Assembly (NCBI GenBank): GCA_021852245.1
Contig: JAJZNY010000134.1
Span: 1-13,393 of the forward strand
Length of the DNA stretch: 13,393 nt
Source of the DNA: Planctomycetota bacterium
GTDB taxonomy: Bacteria; Planctomycetota; Phycisphaerae; WQYP01
Reading direction: 5' to 3'
Made by a program: the position numbers and the translations under genes. This document shows positions 1 through 8,100 of the stretch, in pieces; positions within the stretch are counted from its first letter, which is position 1, and every line of letters begins with the position of its first letter. The notes beneath the pieces are model-generated. The model ran no database searches, was not told the origin of the DNA, and was given only the letters and a program-made list of their open reading frames with translations.

Positions 1-86
1 GTAAGTTCTCCGAGACCCGCAAGCACCATCGGTGCGGCGGCGCTGATCGTCTCCCTGAAAAGAAAAGTCGGAAGTGAAATGCTCAG
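1..86 (-). CDS. Second permease subunit of BMP-type nucleoside ABC importer (N-terminal fragment, probable CTG start)
   Basis: Only the first 28 codons lie in the window; the gene runs off the left edge. The frame contains TISAAAPMVLAGLGEL, which matches the opening of the second integral-membrane subunit of nucleoside importers (NupQ/YufQ-like, BPD_transp_2 family), where a run like TLR-A-TPLLLAALG precedes the first conserved helix. No ATG, GTG or TTG is available in this frame, because a TGA lies about 7 codons upstream of the CTG. The best start is CTG at 84-86, which overlaps the TGA of permease 1 (83-85) as CTGA and sits 7 nt after a good AGGAG at 94-98. An ATG at 91-93 abuts that AGGAG with no spacing and is in a different frame. 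Family assignment rests on context plus a short match. The CTG start is inferred and would be unusual. Confidence 0.6.
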   Translation of the reverse strand, partial: MSISLPTFLFRETISAAAPMVLAGLGEL

Positions 87-1195
87 GCGCCATCTCCTGT
101 TTCAGGGGTGCGCGGTTGCCACAGGCCGCTGCGCAATGTCCGTCGCATCGACCACGCTCCGATCATCAGCATCGCGAGAATAATGACAGCCTTGATGATA
201 TTGGCGGTTTCATGCGGCAATCCGATGCTGCTCTCCTCCGCCCGCTGAGCCCCGGCGTCCAGCGCACCAAAAAACAGCGCTGCCACCGCCACACCCATCG
301 GATCGAGCCGTCCCAGCAGAGCCACCGCAATCCCCGCGTAGCCGTAATTACCGATCTTCGCCGTCATGAAATGGGCAACGCCTAAAATCTGAATCGCCCC
401 GGCCAGGCCCGCACAGCCGGCTCCAATCAGCATGGCTTGAATCTGGCGGGCCGCAACCGGAATACCGACGAGCCGCGAAGCCGCTTCGTTGAGTCCGATG
501 GCGGTGGTCTGAAATCCGAATACGGTCATAACCTGCACGAACTCCACCACCACGGCAACGGCCGCTGCGATCAGAACTCCAATATGCAGCGAAGTGTATT
601 TCATCATCACCGGCAGACAGAAATGGGGCGGAATCTGTGAACTTTGCGGAGCGGATGTGCCGTGTGCCTGAAGATAACTGTGCAGAAGTATTTTCACTGC
701 GTAAAGGGCGGTGAAATTCAGCAAGATGGTGGATAGAACCACCGGCACCTTGCGCCATAATTCCAATATGCTGGCGAGCAATCCCCATGCGGCACCGGCG
801 ATGGCTCCGGCGAAAAGGCACATCGTGATGCCCGGCAGTGGGGGGGTGTGCGGACTCAGCAGCCTCGTGCTCATGGCCACCGCCATGGCCGCCCCAACGA
901 GCAGTTGTCCCTGGGCTCCGATATTAAAAACGCCGGCCCGAAAGGTGATGGCCGCCGCAAGTCCGGTCAGCAGCAGCGGACAGGCCTTGGTAAGGGTATC
1001 CGCCAGCGCGTAACGATCCGCCCCCGCGCCCCGGTACCATAGCTCCAGGATGTGACCGGGTGGAAACCCCATCAGAGCAAGCAGGATCAATACTGCGCCG
1101 GCCGCCAACGCACATCCGCCGACGGTAAATAATATTTCCAGCAGAAACATCCTGCCGCGTTGGAGCGATGGCATCCGGAGTCGCACGCCTTTCAA
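83..1195 (-). CDS. ABC transporter permease, BMP/nucleoside importer family (BPD_transp_2)
   Basis: This is an inner-membrane subunit of an ABC importer, with about nine or ten hydrophobic segments over 370 aa, a normal family length. Family landmarks are TLTKACPLLLTGLAAAITF followed by RAGVFNIGAQGQ (the conserved FNIGAEGQ stretch), then EAASRLVGIPVAARQIQA and AGLAGAIQILG in the C-terminal half. These are typical of NupP/YufP-like nucleoside permeases. It follows the ATPase gene with a TTGA overlap: TTG at 1193-1195 starts inside the ATPase stop at 1192-1194. No Shine-Dalgarno sequence precedes the TTG, so translation may be coupled to the ATPase. Starts at ATG 1172-1174 or 1148-1150 are also possible. 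The substrate is probably a nucleoside or purine by family membership; the sequence does not prove it. Confidence 0.88.
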   Translation of the reverse strand: MKGVRLRMPSLQRGRMFLLEILFTVGGCALAAGAVLILLALMGFPPGHILELWYRGAGADRYALADTLTKACPLLLTGLAAAITFRAGVFNIGAQGQLLVGAAMAVAMSTRLLSPHTPPLPGITMCLFAGAIAGAAWGLLASILELWRKVPVVLSTILLNFTALYAVKILLHSYLQAHGTSAPQSSQIPPHFCLPVMMKYTSLHIGVLIAAAVAVVVEFVQVMTVFGFQTTAIGLNEAASRLVGIPVAARQIQAMLIGAGCAGLAGAIQILGVAHFMTAKIGNYGYAGIAVALLGRLDPMGVAVAALFFGALDAGAQRAEESSIGLPHETANIIKAVIILAMLMIGAWSMRRTLRSGLWQPRTPETGDGA

Positions 1196-2775
1196 GTTCG
1201 CACCGGGCCGTTTCTGCGGTCAGGGAGTCCGTCATCCCCATGCGGACCGCTGCGGATTTGATCCAAATCGTTTCCCAGCATCCACGCTCCGATCTGGCGG
1301 CGCGTGGCATCCGGCCACGGTGTCTCGTACAGGTGCCCTGTGTACATCACATAAAGCCGATCACTGAGCCGCAATAGCTCATCCAGATCATCATGAATCA
1401 GCAGAATCCCCATCCCGCTGTCCCGCGCAATGAGCATCTGCTGCATGACAAATGCCGCCGCCCCCACATCCAACCCCCGTGTGGGATTGATCGCCAGCAG
1501 AAAATTCGGCTTGAGTTCCAATTCCCGGGCGACAATCACCTTCTGCTGATTTCCACCGGATAGTCCGGCGACCGGCATTCGCAAATCACCGGCGCGAATG
1601 TCGAACTGCCGCTTAATTCTTTCATGATGTTCCGACCATCGTCGGCGCCGAAGAATGCCCCAGCGTGAAAACGGACGCCGGTCATGCGCTTTAAGCGCCA
1701 GATTATTATGAATCGACCAAGTTAATATCAGCCCCTCCTTCTGCCTGTCTGCCGGAATGACGCCGATGTCTTTCAAATGTCGCCGGGCCCCGGACTTGGT
1801 TAGCGGAATGCCGTCAATCACAAGTCGGCCCGCGGCACGAGTCTCGCCGGTCAGGATTGCCGAGAGTTCGAGCTGTCCACTCCCCTCCACGCCGCATATG
1901 CCCGTAATTTCCCCTGCATGGATGCGAAGTGATGCCGCTTTCAATACGGAATGATCCCGGCCAAGTGAATGTCGGCCCCTGTGCTTGGGCTCCGTATGCT
2001 CAAGTTCCAAAACACTTCGCCCTCGCTGCGGTGCCCGAGCCGCAGTCGGCAGCGAAATGTCCTTTCCGATCATCGCCGTGATGATCTCTGACGTCGAAAC
2101 CGCGTCCGCCGCCGCCTCCAGCATCATCCGTCCCTGGCGCAGAATCATGATGCGGTCGCATACGCTTTTTATCTCAGCAAGTTTATGACTCACCAGCAGA
2201 ACCGTCAGTCCCCGCTCCGCCAGTTGCCGAACTGTGGACAGAAGCGAATCCACCTGTGCCGGTGTCAGTGCGGCGGTCGGCTCATCAAGTATCAGCAGTC
2301 GCCCACCCAGCGAGAGCGCTTTGATGATCTCGATCCGCTGCTGTTCGCTGACACTCAGTCGCTCCACCGGCCGGTGCATTTCCACATTCCAATTCAGCTC
2401 CGTCCGCCACCGGTTCGCAGATTGTCGAACCTCTGTGGAAACACCTCGCCACCAGCCCCCGGGTGCAAACAAGGCCAGATTTTCCATCCCGGTCTGAGTA
2501 CCGACCAGCTTAAAATGTTGATACACCATGCCGATACCGAGTTCAAATGCACGGCGGGGCGAGGATATCACAACTTTTTGCCCCTCCAGCAGAATCTGAC
2601 CTGAATTCGGTTGCAGTGCCCCGGCGAGAAGATGCATCAAAGTAGACTTTCCCGCTCCATTTTCGCCGAGAATGCCGAACACCTCTCCAGCATTCACTCG
2701 CAGGTTCACCTCGCTCAGCGCCCTAAGGTTGCCGAAGCGGCGGGTGATCCGGATCAGTTCCAGCAGTGGCGACAT
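1192..2775 (-). CDS. ABC transporter ATP-binding protein with two NBDs (nucleoside/sugar importer, NupA/RbsA type)
   Basis: This cytoplasmic ATPase powers the importer. At 527 aa it holds two nucleotide-binding domains. NBD1 has Walker A GENGAGKST (residues 37-45), signature LSVSEQQ (140-146) and Walker B LLILDEP (160-166) with D164/E165, followed by VSHKL as the H-loop. NBD2 has the lysine-less Walker A typical of this family (GVEGSGQLEL), signature LSGGNQQK, and a Walker B region NPTRGLDVG in the form seen in the NupA/RbsA/MglA group. The NBD1 signature has Ser where most relatives have Gly (LSVGEQQ). The ATG start is preceded by GGAG at 5 nt spacing (2781-2784). The binding-protein gene ends 37 nt upstream and permease 1 overlaps the stop, so this is one operon. 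Confidence 0.93.
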   Translation of the reverse strand: MSPLLELIRITRRFGNLRALSEVNLRVNAGEVFGILGENGAGKSTLMHLLAGALQPNSGQILLEGQKVVISSPRRAFELGIGMVYQHFKLVGTQTGMENLALFAPGGWWRGVSTEVRQSANRWRTELNWNVEMHRPVERLSVSEQQRIEIIKALSLGGRLLILDEPTAALTPAQVDSLLSTVRQLAERGLTVLLVSHKLAEIKSVCDRIMILRQGRMMLEAAADAVSTSEIITAMIGKDISLPTAARAPQRGRSVLELEHTEPKHRGRHSLGRDHSVLKAASLRIHAGEITGICGVEGSGQLELSAILTGETRAAGRLVIDGIPLTKSGARRHLKDIGVIPADRQKEGLILTWSIHNNLALKAHDRRPFSRWGILRRRRWSEHHERIKRQFDIRAGDLRMPVAGLSGGNQQKVIVARELELKPNFLLAINPTRGLDVGAAAFVMQQMLIARDSGMGILLIHDDLDELLRLSDRLYVMYTGHLYETPWPDATRRQIGAWMLGNDLDQIRSGPHGDDGLPDRRNGPVRT

Positions 2776-2812
2776 GAAGACTCCAAACCCATAACTCGGC
2801 GCCCGAAGGCTA

Positions 2813-3835
2813 TTATTTAGCCGCCAGCAGATGTTTGCGGATCACAGCAAGTCGATGCTCCATAGCGGGCGTAATGACCCGGCCGAGCAACTTCGGATTC
2901 AAGACAACAATACACACATGATTAGCCATGGTTTCATTAATGACGCCGGCCTTGAGTTTTCCCGCTTTGGCAAGAATCGCGACATGCATGAAGGCCCGAT
3001 CCAGCCGAATTACGGCACTGGCGAGCGTATAGCGGCTGCAGGTCGGATTATTATTTTGATTTCCGTTGCACCCGAAAACATAAACCGGATGGCCCGGATG
3101 TCTTCGGTTTGCCGATTTGACCGCTTCAAAAACCCCCTGGCTAGCCGCATCCACATTCTGATAAATCACATCCACACCCTGCTGAATAAAGGCCTGGGCC
3201 TGCGTCTTTGAAAGTCCCACCTGATCCCAACTGGTATAGGCCTGGGCCACGCGAATCTTCGGATTCACCGCGCGGGCACCGGCTTTGAATCCTTTGTAGC
3301 ACGCTTCAACCGAGGGAATCGCCTCTCCGCCGATAAAGCCGATTTTCCCGGTCCGCGAGATCATGGCCGCCAGCGCCCCGAGTTCATAAGATGGTTGCGT
3401 GAGATCGAAATTCATCGTGGTCACGCCCGGTTCCACTTTGTCCGCACCGCTGATGGCAAAGTGGGTGTGCGTGGTCATCCGTGCCACCTGAGTCGCGGGA
3501 ACCAGAAATTCATACCCGTGGCCGATGATCAGTCCGTAATGGCGGCGGCAGAAGTCACGCATGATGCTCGTCGCCCGGATGGGCGTTACATGTTCAAGGA
3601 CCGAAAGCTTCGCGTGCAGTGCTCTGGCAACCTTCACGGCGGCATCGCGACCATCCTGATTCCACCCTCCGTCGGTGATCGATCCCGAGCATATGAAGGC
3701 CATCCTGAAGACCCGCCCCTGCACCGCTGGAATGCCGATGAGAAGTAACGCCAGAAAGATGAGCGTTGAGAGGCGATAAACCGATCGATTGCTCCGGCAC
3801 GTCCGCATCACACGGCTATTGGTTGGAATGGTCAT
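2813..3835 (-). CDS. BMP family periplasmic substrate-binding protein (PnrA-like, nucleoside/purine import)
   Basis: This is the probable periplasmic binding subunit and first gene of the importer operon. From the chosen ATG (3833-3835) it is 340 aa. It opens with a signal peptide: basic n-region, hydrophobic stretch LSTLIFLALLLIGIPAVQG, cleavage near residue 40. There is no lipobox cysteine, so a soluble periplasmic protein is expected. The mature part follows the BMP fold: VFRMAFICSGSITDGGWNQDG (the family's D-x-x-FNQ region), LIIGHGYEF, then GKIGFIGGEAIPSVEACYKG, DVIYQNVDAASQGVFEA and the VFGCNGNQ strand. The start is uncertain. A TTG at 3854-3856, ATG at 3851-3853 and ATG at 3806-3808 are in frame. 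The chosen one has GGAG about 10 nt upstream. Nucleosides are inferred as ligand from the family; BMP proteins for other ligands exist. Confidence 0.9.
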   Translation of the reverse strand: MTIPTNSRVMRTCRSNRSVYRLSTLIFLALLLIGIPAVQGRVFRMAFICSGSITDGGWNQDGRDAAVKVARALHAKLSVLEHVTPIRATSIMRDFCRRHYGLIIGHGYEFLVPATQVARMTTHTHFAISGADKVEPGVTTMNFDLTQPSYELGALAAMISRTGKIGFIGGEAIPSVEACYKGFKAGARAVNPKIRVAQAYTSWDQVGLSKTQAQAFIQQGVDVIYQNVDAASQGVFEAVKSANRRHPGHPVYVFGCNGNQNNNPTCSRYTLASAVIRLDRAFMHVAILAKAGKLKAGVINETMANHVCIVVLNPKLLGRVITPAMEHRLAVIRKHLLAAK

Positions 3836-4401
3836 GGCGGAAGGTCTCCACATCAATCAAAATCACGGCGCACTTGATTATTGCACCGTCAGGGCCGATC
3901 CGCCACTTGAAATTTCCCCTTTCGGGCCGATCTGGCATGGCGGGTTACTCGACCTCGATGTACCCCCTTGGCACCGGAAACCAAGGGCAAATCCTTGGAG
4001 GAGTTCGAGGCCAGGTTCGGCACCCTTCCCGAATCCGTAACTTCCAGTTCCACTCCATCGCGCAATATAGCTCGATAAGAGAGTTCGGCACTGCCCGCAC
4101 AAGACGTATTATCACTCTCTGAGTTTTCGGTATAACTTCTGGAGATGGTGGTCGGAACTGCGATGTTTTTACGGATTCGGTGTATAGAAAACACTCTTCG
4201 CGTTATTTCCTCCGCAGTTATTCGGTTTGTGATCAGTTCGCCGATCCGATAATCCACCTTCAATGCGTTCGGTGATCTCTGGCTTAGACGGGGATTATTC
4301 TGATATTTAGATGGCGTCCCTCGACGGAACGAATTGCCTCTCCTCAGATAAAGCTGAAATATAAGCTGCTGCGCGGATAACGCGGTAGAATTTACGCCGT
4401 G
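3836..4401. other. Divergent intergenic spacer, no convincing gene
   Basis: This 566-bp spacer separates the minus-strand importer from the plus-strand lipid operon and must hold both promoters. I found no good -35/-10 pair. A TAGAAT at 4386-4391 lies just before the plus-strand gene but has no matching -35 box and is too close to the start for an ordinary leader. Several minus-strand frames are open here: 3889-4263 (TTG start, no internal ATG, no Shine-Dalgarno), 3945-4115 (56 aa from GTG, Trp/Pro-rich end) and 3816-3938 (40 aa, running into the binding-protein start). None has a ribosome site or recognisable family, and they overlap each other in different frames, so I do not call them as genes. 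A degraded gene is possible. The structured element at 3948-4009 is listed separately. Confidence 0.6.
3948..4009. repeat. Nested and competing inverted repeats upstream of the importer operon
   Basis: On the plus strand, CTCGACCTC (3948-3956) pairs with GAGTTCGAG (4001-4009) in 8 of 9 positions. Inside it, CCCTTGG (3965-3971) pairs perfectly with CCAAGGG (3981-3987) across a 9-nt loop. CCAAGG (3981-3986) can instead pair with CCTTGG (3993-3998) across a 6-nt loop, so the two inner hairpins exclude each other. The same pairings form in minus-strand RNA, where the element would lie about 110 nt before the binding-protein start, in its untranslated leader. No run of T follows either hairpin, so it is not a classical attenuator. 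Its function is unknown; an operator or structured leader is an inference. Confidence 0.45.
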
Positions 4402-5136
4402 ATGGATCGACGGAACATGAACGACCGCCGCATCGCGGCGACGATTACTCTGGTATTCACGGCTACCATAGCACTGTCATTCACCCAATCAGCCTGGGGC
4501 ACACCAGCGGCGGGCAAACCCACAGCGCACAATCCCGCATCATTACTAATCCGCCTCTTGCATAAAACCCATTGGCATACCCTCCAGACCCGCTTCCTCT
4601 GCTACCAAAAATCTCCGCTCTTAAAACACGGTTTCGAAAGTGGCGGCAAGCTAATGCTGGCACCAAACAAAATGAGATATCAGGTCGATTGGCCCGTTGA
4701 GACGGTTTATCTCCTTCGCCATGACACGATTGAATCAAAAACCCATGGCAAGCCTTGGCGCGTTATCCACGCCAACCGATCACCTGAAATTGCGCCGATC
4801 ATGAAATACCTCAGCGGCCTGAGCAAACTGAAAAAAAATACTCTGCACGCGGGAAAGATTAAAATTCTTTCCGCACCCCTGCCTCAGCCCCCCGCGCGTG
4901 ATCGTCACTATGTTTCGCCGACCCCTATCCCGATAGCCGCGTTCAGCATCACACCCACAAACAAGATGTTTCTTCGCTATGTGAAGCAGATCGAACTGTT
5001 TGTGAATCGGAAGACCGGCTTCCTTGTGGCGCTTGAAGTCCTGTCCCCGCAGGGCACCATCAACTACTGGTTCTCCGGCACGCGGATCAATATTAAATTT
5101 CCTCCGGCCACCTTCGCTCCGAAAGGCCAAGCGTGA
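4402..5136 (+). CDS. LolA-like outer-membrane lipoprotein carrier family protein
   Basis: This is a predicted periplasmic protein of 244 aa with an N-terminal signal peptide (basic residues, then IAATITLVFTATIALSF, cleavage near SAWG/T at about residue 33). The mature part resembles LolA-like carriers that bind lipids in a half-barrel. The pattern is an early LQTRFLCYQKSPLL strand, then GGKLMLAPNKMRYQVDWP (the family's G-x-L...P..lRW..d.P motif), a short helix region PIMKYLSGLSKL, and a late FVNRKTGFLVALEVLSPQG hairpin. It is more like the divergent LolA proteins encoded beside MMPL exporters than housekeeping LolA. The gene overlaps the next by GTGA, which implies joint function. GTG at 4399 and ATG at 4417 are alternative starts; none has a clear ribosome site. 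The cargo is unknown. Confidence 0.8.
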   Translation: MDRRNMNDRRIAATITLVFTATIALSFTQSAWGTPAAGKPTAHNPASLLIRLLHKTHWHTLQTRFLCYQKSPLLKHGFESGGKLMLAPNKMRYQVDWPVETVYLLRHDTIESKTHGKPWRVIHANRSPEIAPIMKYLSGLSKLKKNTLHAGKIKILSAPLPQPPARDRHYVSPTPIPIAAFSITPTNKMFLRYVKQIELFVNRKTGFLVALEVLSPQGTINYWFSGTRINIKFPPATFAPKGQA

Positions 5137-8100
5137 CAGATTTGCATGAGTCAGGATCTCCGCACGCCGACCGCCTCACTCGCGCCATGGCGGCTTGGTA
5201 CGCCTTCTGTGAGCGGCGCCGAGTATGGCTGGTGATTCTGCTGATCGTCTCAGGGGTGCTGCTGGCTGCCGCTTCAACCGCAATAAAGTGGCAGAACAAT
5301 GTCCTGCTGTTTTTTCCGCAGTCCAGTCCGGAAATGAAATCATTGCGGGCCGCATCACGGTATCCATCTATCACCAATCATCTTTATGTCGATCTTCACT
5401 CTTCGATGCGGTTCCGCCATCAGCTGCCGGCAGCCGCCCGAATGCTGGCGGCCGATATGCGCAAGACGCATGATTTCCATTCCGTATGGGAAGGCGTTTC
5501 ACTGAAAGCTCTGACACAGTCCGGCAGAATATTAAATGCCGAATTGCCCGGATTGCTGGATAAAAAGTCGTTCAAAATCCTGCAATCGCATCTTCATCGC
5601 CGATGGCTGGGCCGCCATTTTGCGGCTCTTCAGGCGGATATCGAAGCCCCCGGAGGGGTGCTGCAACTCGCGGGTAAACTGCATGATCCGCTCGCCGCCA
5701 GATCGCTGCTGCATCGTCAGATGCGGAGTAACCTGCCGGAGCATATGGCGATTGGCCGGGTGATGATGGATCGGGGACAACTCTCGGCAGATCATGGCAC
5801 GCACATCATGCTGATGGCCACACCCCGCTTTGCTCCGGCGCAAACGCAGCAAAGCACTCTCATGTTGCGACAGATTGCCCGCGCGGTAGGAAAACTGAAG
5901 CGTACCTTTCCGCAACTTCATGTATGGACACTTGGAGCCTATGTCGATTACGCCGCCAACGCGGCGCGAGTCCGACGCGATGTTGTGCTGGTTTCAACAC
6001 TGGGTTCGCTGCTGGTGGCGGGCGTCATCTGGTTCTATTTTCGTCGCGTCGGAACATTGTTCATCTGCATGCTTCCACCGGCTGTGGGATTGGGAATGGC
6101 GTTGGGCATTGCCGGGATTTTCCATCTGCATCTCCCGCTGATGGTTTTGGCGTTCGCGGGCCTTATCCTTGGTGCGACCACCGACTACGGGATACAGATA
6201 TTGGTCCAGTATGGGCGGTTAGCCGATGAATCCCCGCCAAGGTCGGACGCTGGATCGCACGGCACGCCGCCCAAGACGCAAGCTGCGCGGGCCCTCTTCG
6301 GTCCGATCACGATGAGTGCGCTGACCAGCATTGCCGGCTACGCGGCATTGGCATTTTCCGATGCGCCCGGTCTGCGGGCGATGGGACTTTTTATCGCGGC
6401 CGGTACGTTTTGTATCTGGTTGGTCACCTTTTTGATATTGCCAGTGTTTATCGGGGAATATTGTCGCCCGCACCCGACATCTCCGCGATTTCAATTCCCG
6501 AAAAAACTCCGTTGGTTGCCTGCCACTGCTTTTACCATCGCGACCATCATCTTGGCCATCCACGCGGCGAAACTCAATTACAATTCGCATCCATCGAATC
6601 TCAACGGCGTGCCACGGCGAGAGGCACAAATCCAGAATCGCTTTTTCCAGATATGGGGAAACAGCAGTCATCATGGCGCCGTGGTCATCCGCTCTCATCA
6701 CGCGGAAAGTGCTCTCCAGCAGGCGGCACTGCTGAGTGACAATCTCAATGCGCTCCGGCGGGAACATCTCATTGAAGGTTTTGTCTCACCGACCCCGATG
6801 CTGTCGCCCACACGGATTTTTGATCGCAGGCTCAAACGCTGGAGAGCTTATTGGTCACCGGCACGGCTCAACATGCTCCGCACGCGGCTACAGCAAGCCA
6901 TGACTGCGTTCGGCTTTAACTACAACCGCTCCATGCTTTCAGAGTTTGTGAAACTGCCAACCGACATTTCCGCCCGCTACAGAATGATCCATTCCCCCGT
7001 TCGGCTTTTCCCCGGTGGAGTTACGATCACTCGCCGACATTATCTGCTCTCCACCACCGTCTATCCCAATCGCCGACTTACGCCTCGAATGGCTTCCGAC
7101 TGGGTCGGACAGATTGAGCTTCAATTTCCGCGTGCGATGATCATAGATGGTAGCGCGCTGTTATTCGATGCCACCCAACGCTGCAAGGCACAGTTGGAAT
7201 TCTTATTCCCATGGATATTTCTTGCGATATTTCTGTCGGTATGCATCTATTTTCGGCGAATCGATATTGCCGCTATTGCAACACTTTCCCTCATCGTCGG
7301 ATTCATCTGGCTTGCTGGAGTAGCGCAGTGGTTTGGCGGCGGATTGAATTTTCTGGCCCTGGTCCCGATGCTTTTCACTATGGGTGTCGCCATCGATTAC
7401 GGCATATACACCGCCAGCGATCCGAATCTCGCCGATCCAGCCGCACGGCCACGCACCACGACGACCGGAATCTGCGCCCTGACGACCATCCTCGGCTCCG
7501 GCGCGATTGTTGCCGCCGGCCATCCCGCACTGCATTGGATCGGCCTGACGCTGGTGGCAGGGATCACCGGTGGCTATCTCACCGCGCTATGCTGGATCGC
7601 GCCGCTCATGCGATTGCGGTATGGGCTCCGCCAACCCGGCAAAGTGCTTCTCCGTCGCCTTGCCATCCGCCGATTTGCCCTGCGTCTGATATTTTGGGGG
7701 ATCGGCATCGCAGGTGCGGCAGGGGCCCTGGCGCTGGTGATCGTGTGCGTCGGGCAGTTGGTCATGACCGGTGAAAGGCCCACCGGAACCGTTCATCTGC
7801 CGACGCATCGGGTCGTGCAACAGTTGTCTGCCCATTCGTGGCACATTGGGCGAGCGTGGATGCGGCGGGTCGGCGGTATCTGGGTGATCTCCGTCGCCGG
7901 GTCGAGCGGTCGAATCGGTTATGACGATGGCGCCTTGGGGGCACCCATCGATACGCAGATTGAAAACGACATGCTGGATCAGCTCCATCACTTCGTCCCC
8001 TCCCTCTGGGCACAGTGGGTCATCACACGCGGTGTGGCGCTGAATATGCTCCAATTACCCGGTTACATCCCAGGCTACATCCAGCGCGAAGCGTATGCGG

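Noticed and set aside
1192..2775. Missing Walker A lysine in the second NBD of the ATPase as a sign of decay
   Set aside because: A lysine-less second Walker A is normal in this double-NBD nucleoside/sugar importer family.
3816..3938. 40-codon minus-strand frame starting at ATG 3936-3938
   Set aside because: It reads plausibly but has no good ribosome site, overlaps the start of the binding-protein gene and resembles nothing known to me.
3981..3998. Inner hairpin as an intrinsic terminator
   Set aside because: No T-run follows on either strand and the position is upstream, not downstream, of both divergent operons.
3889..4263. 124-codon minus-strand open frame in the divergent spacer
   Set aside because: It needs a TTG start without a Shine-Dalgarno sequence, has no internal ATG and competes with other open frames on the same strand. 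I could not link it to a family; it may be chance or a decayed gene.
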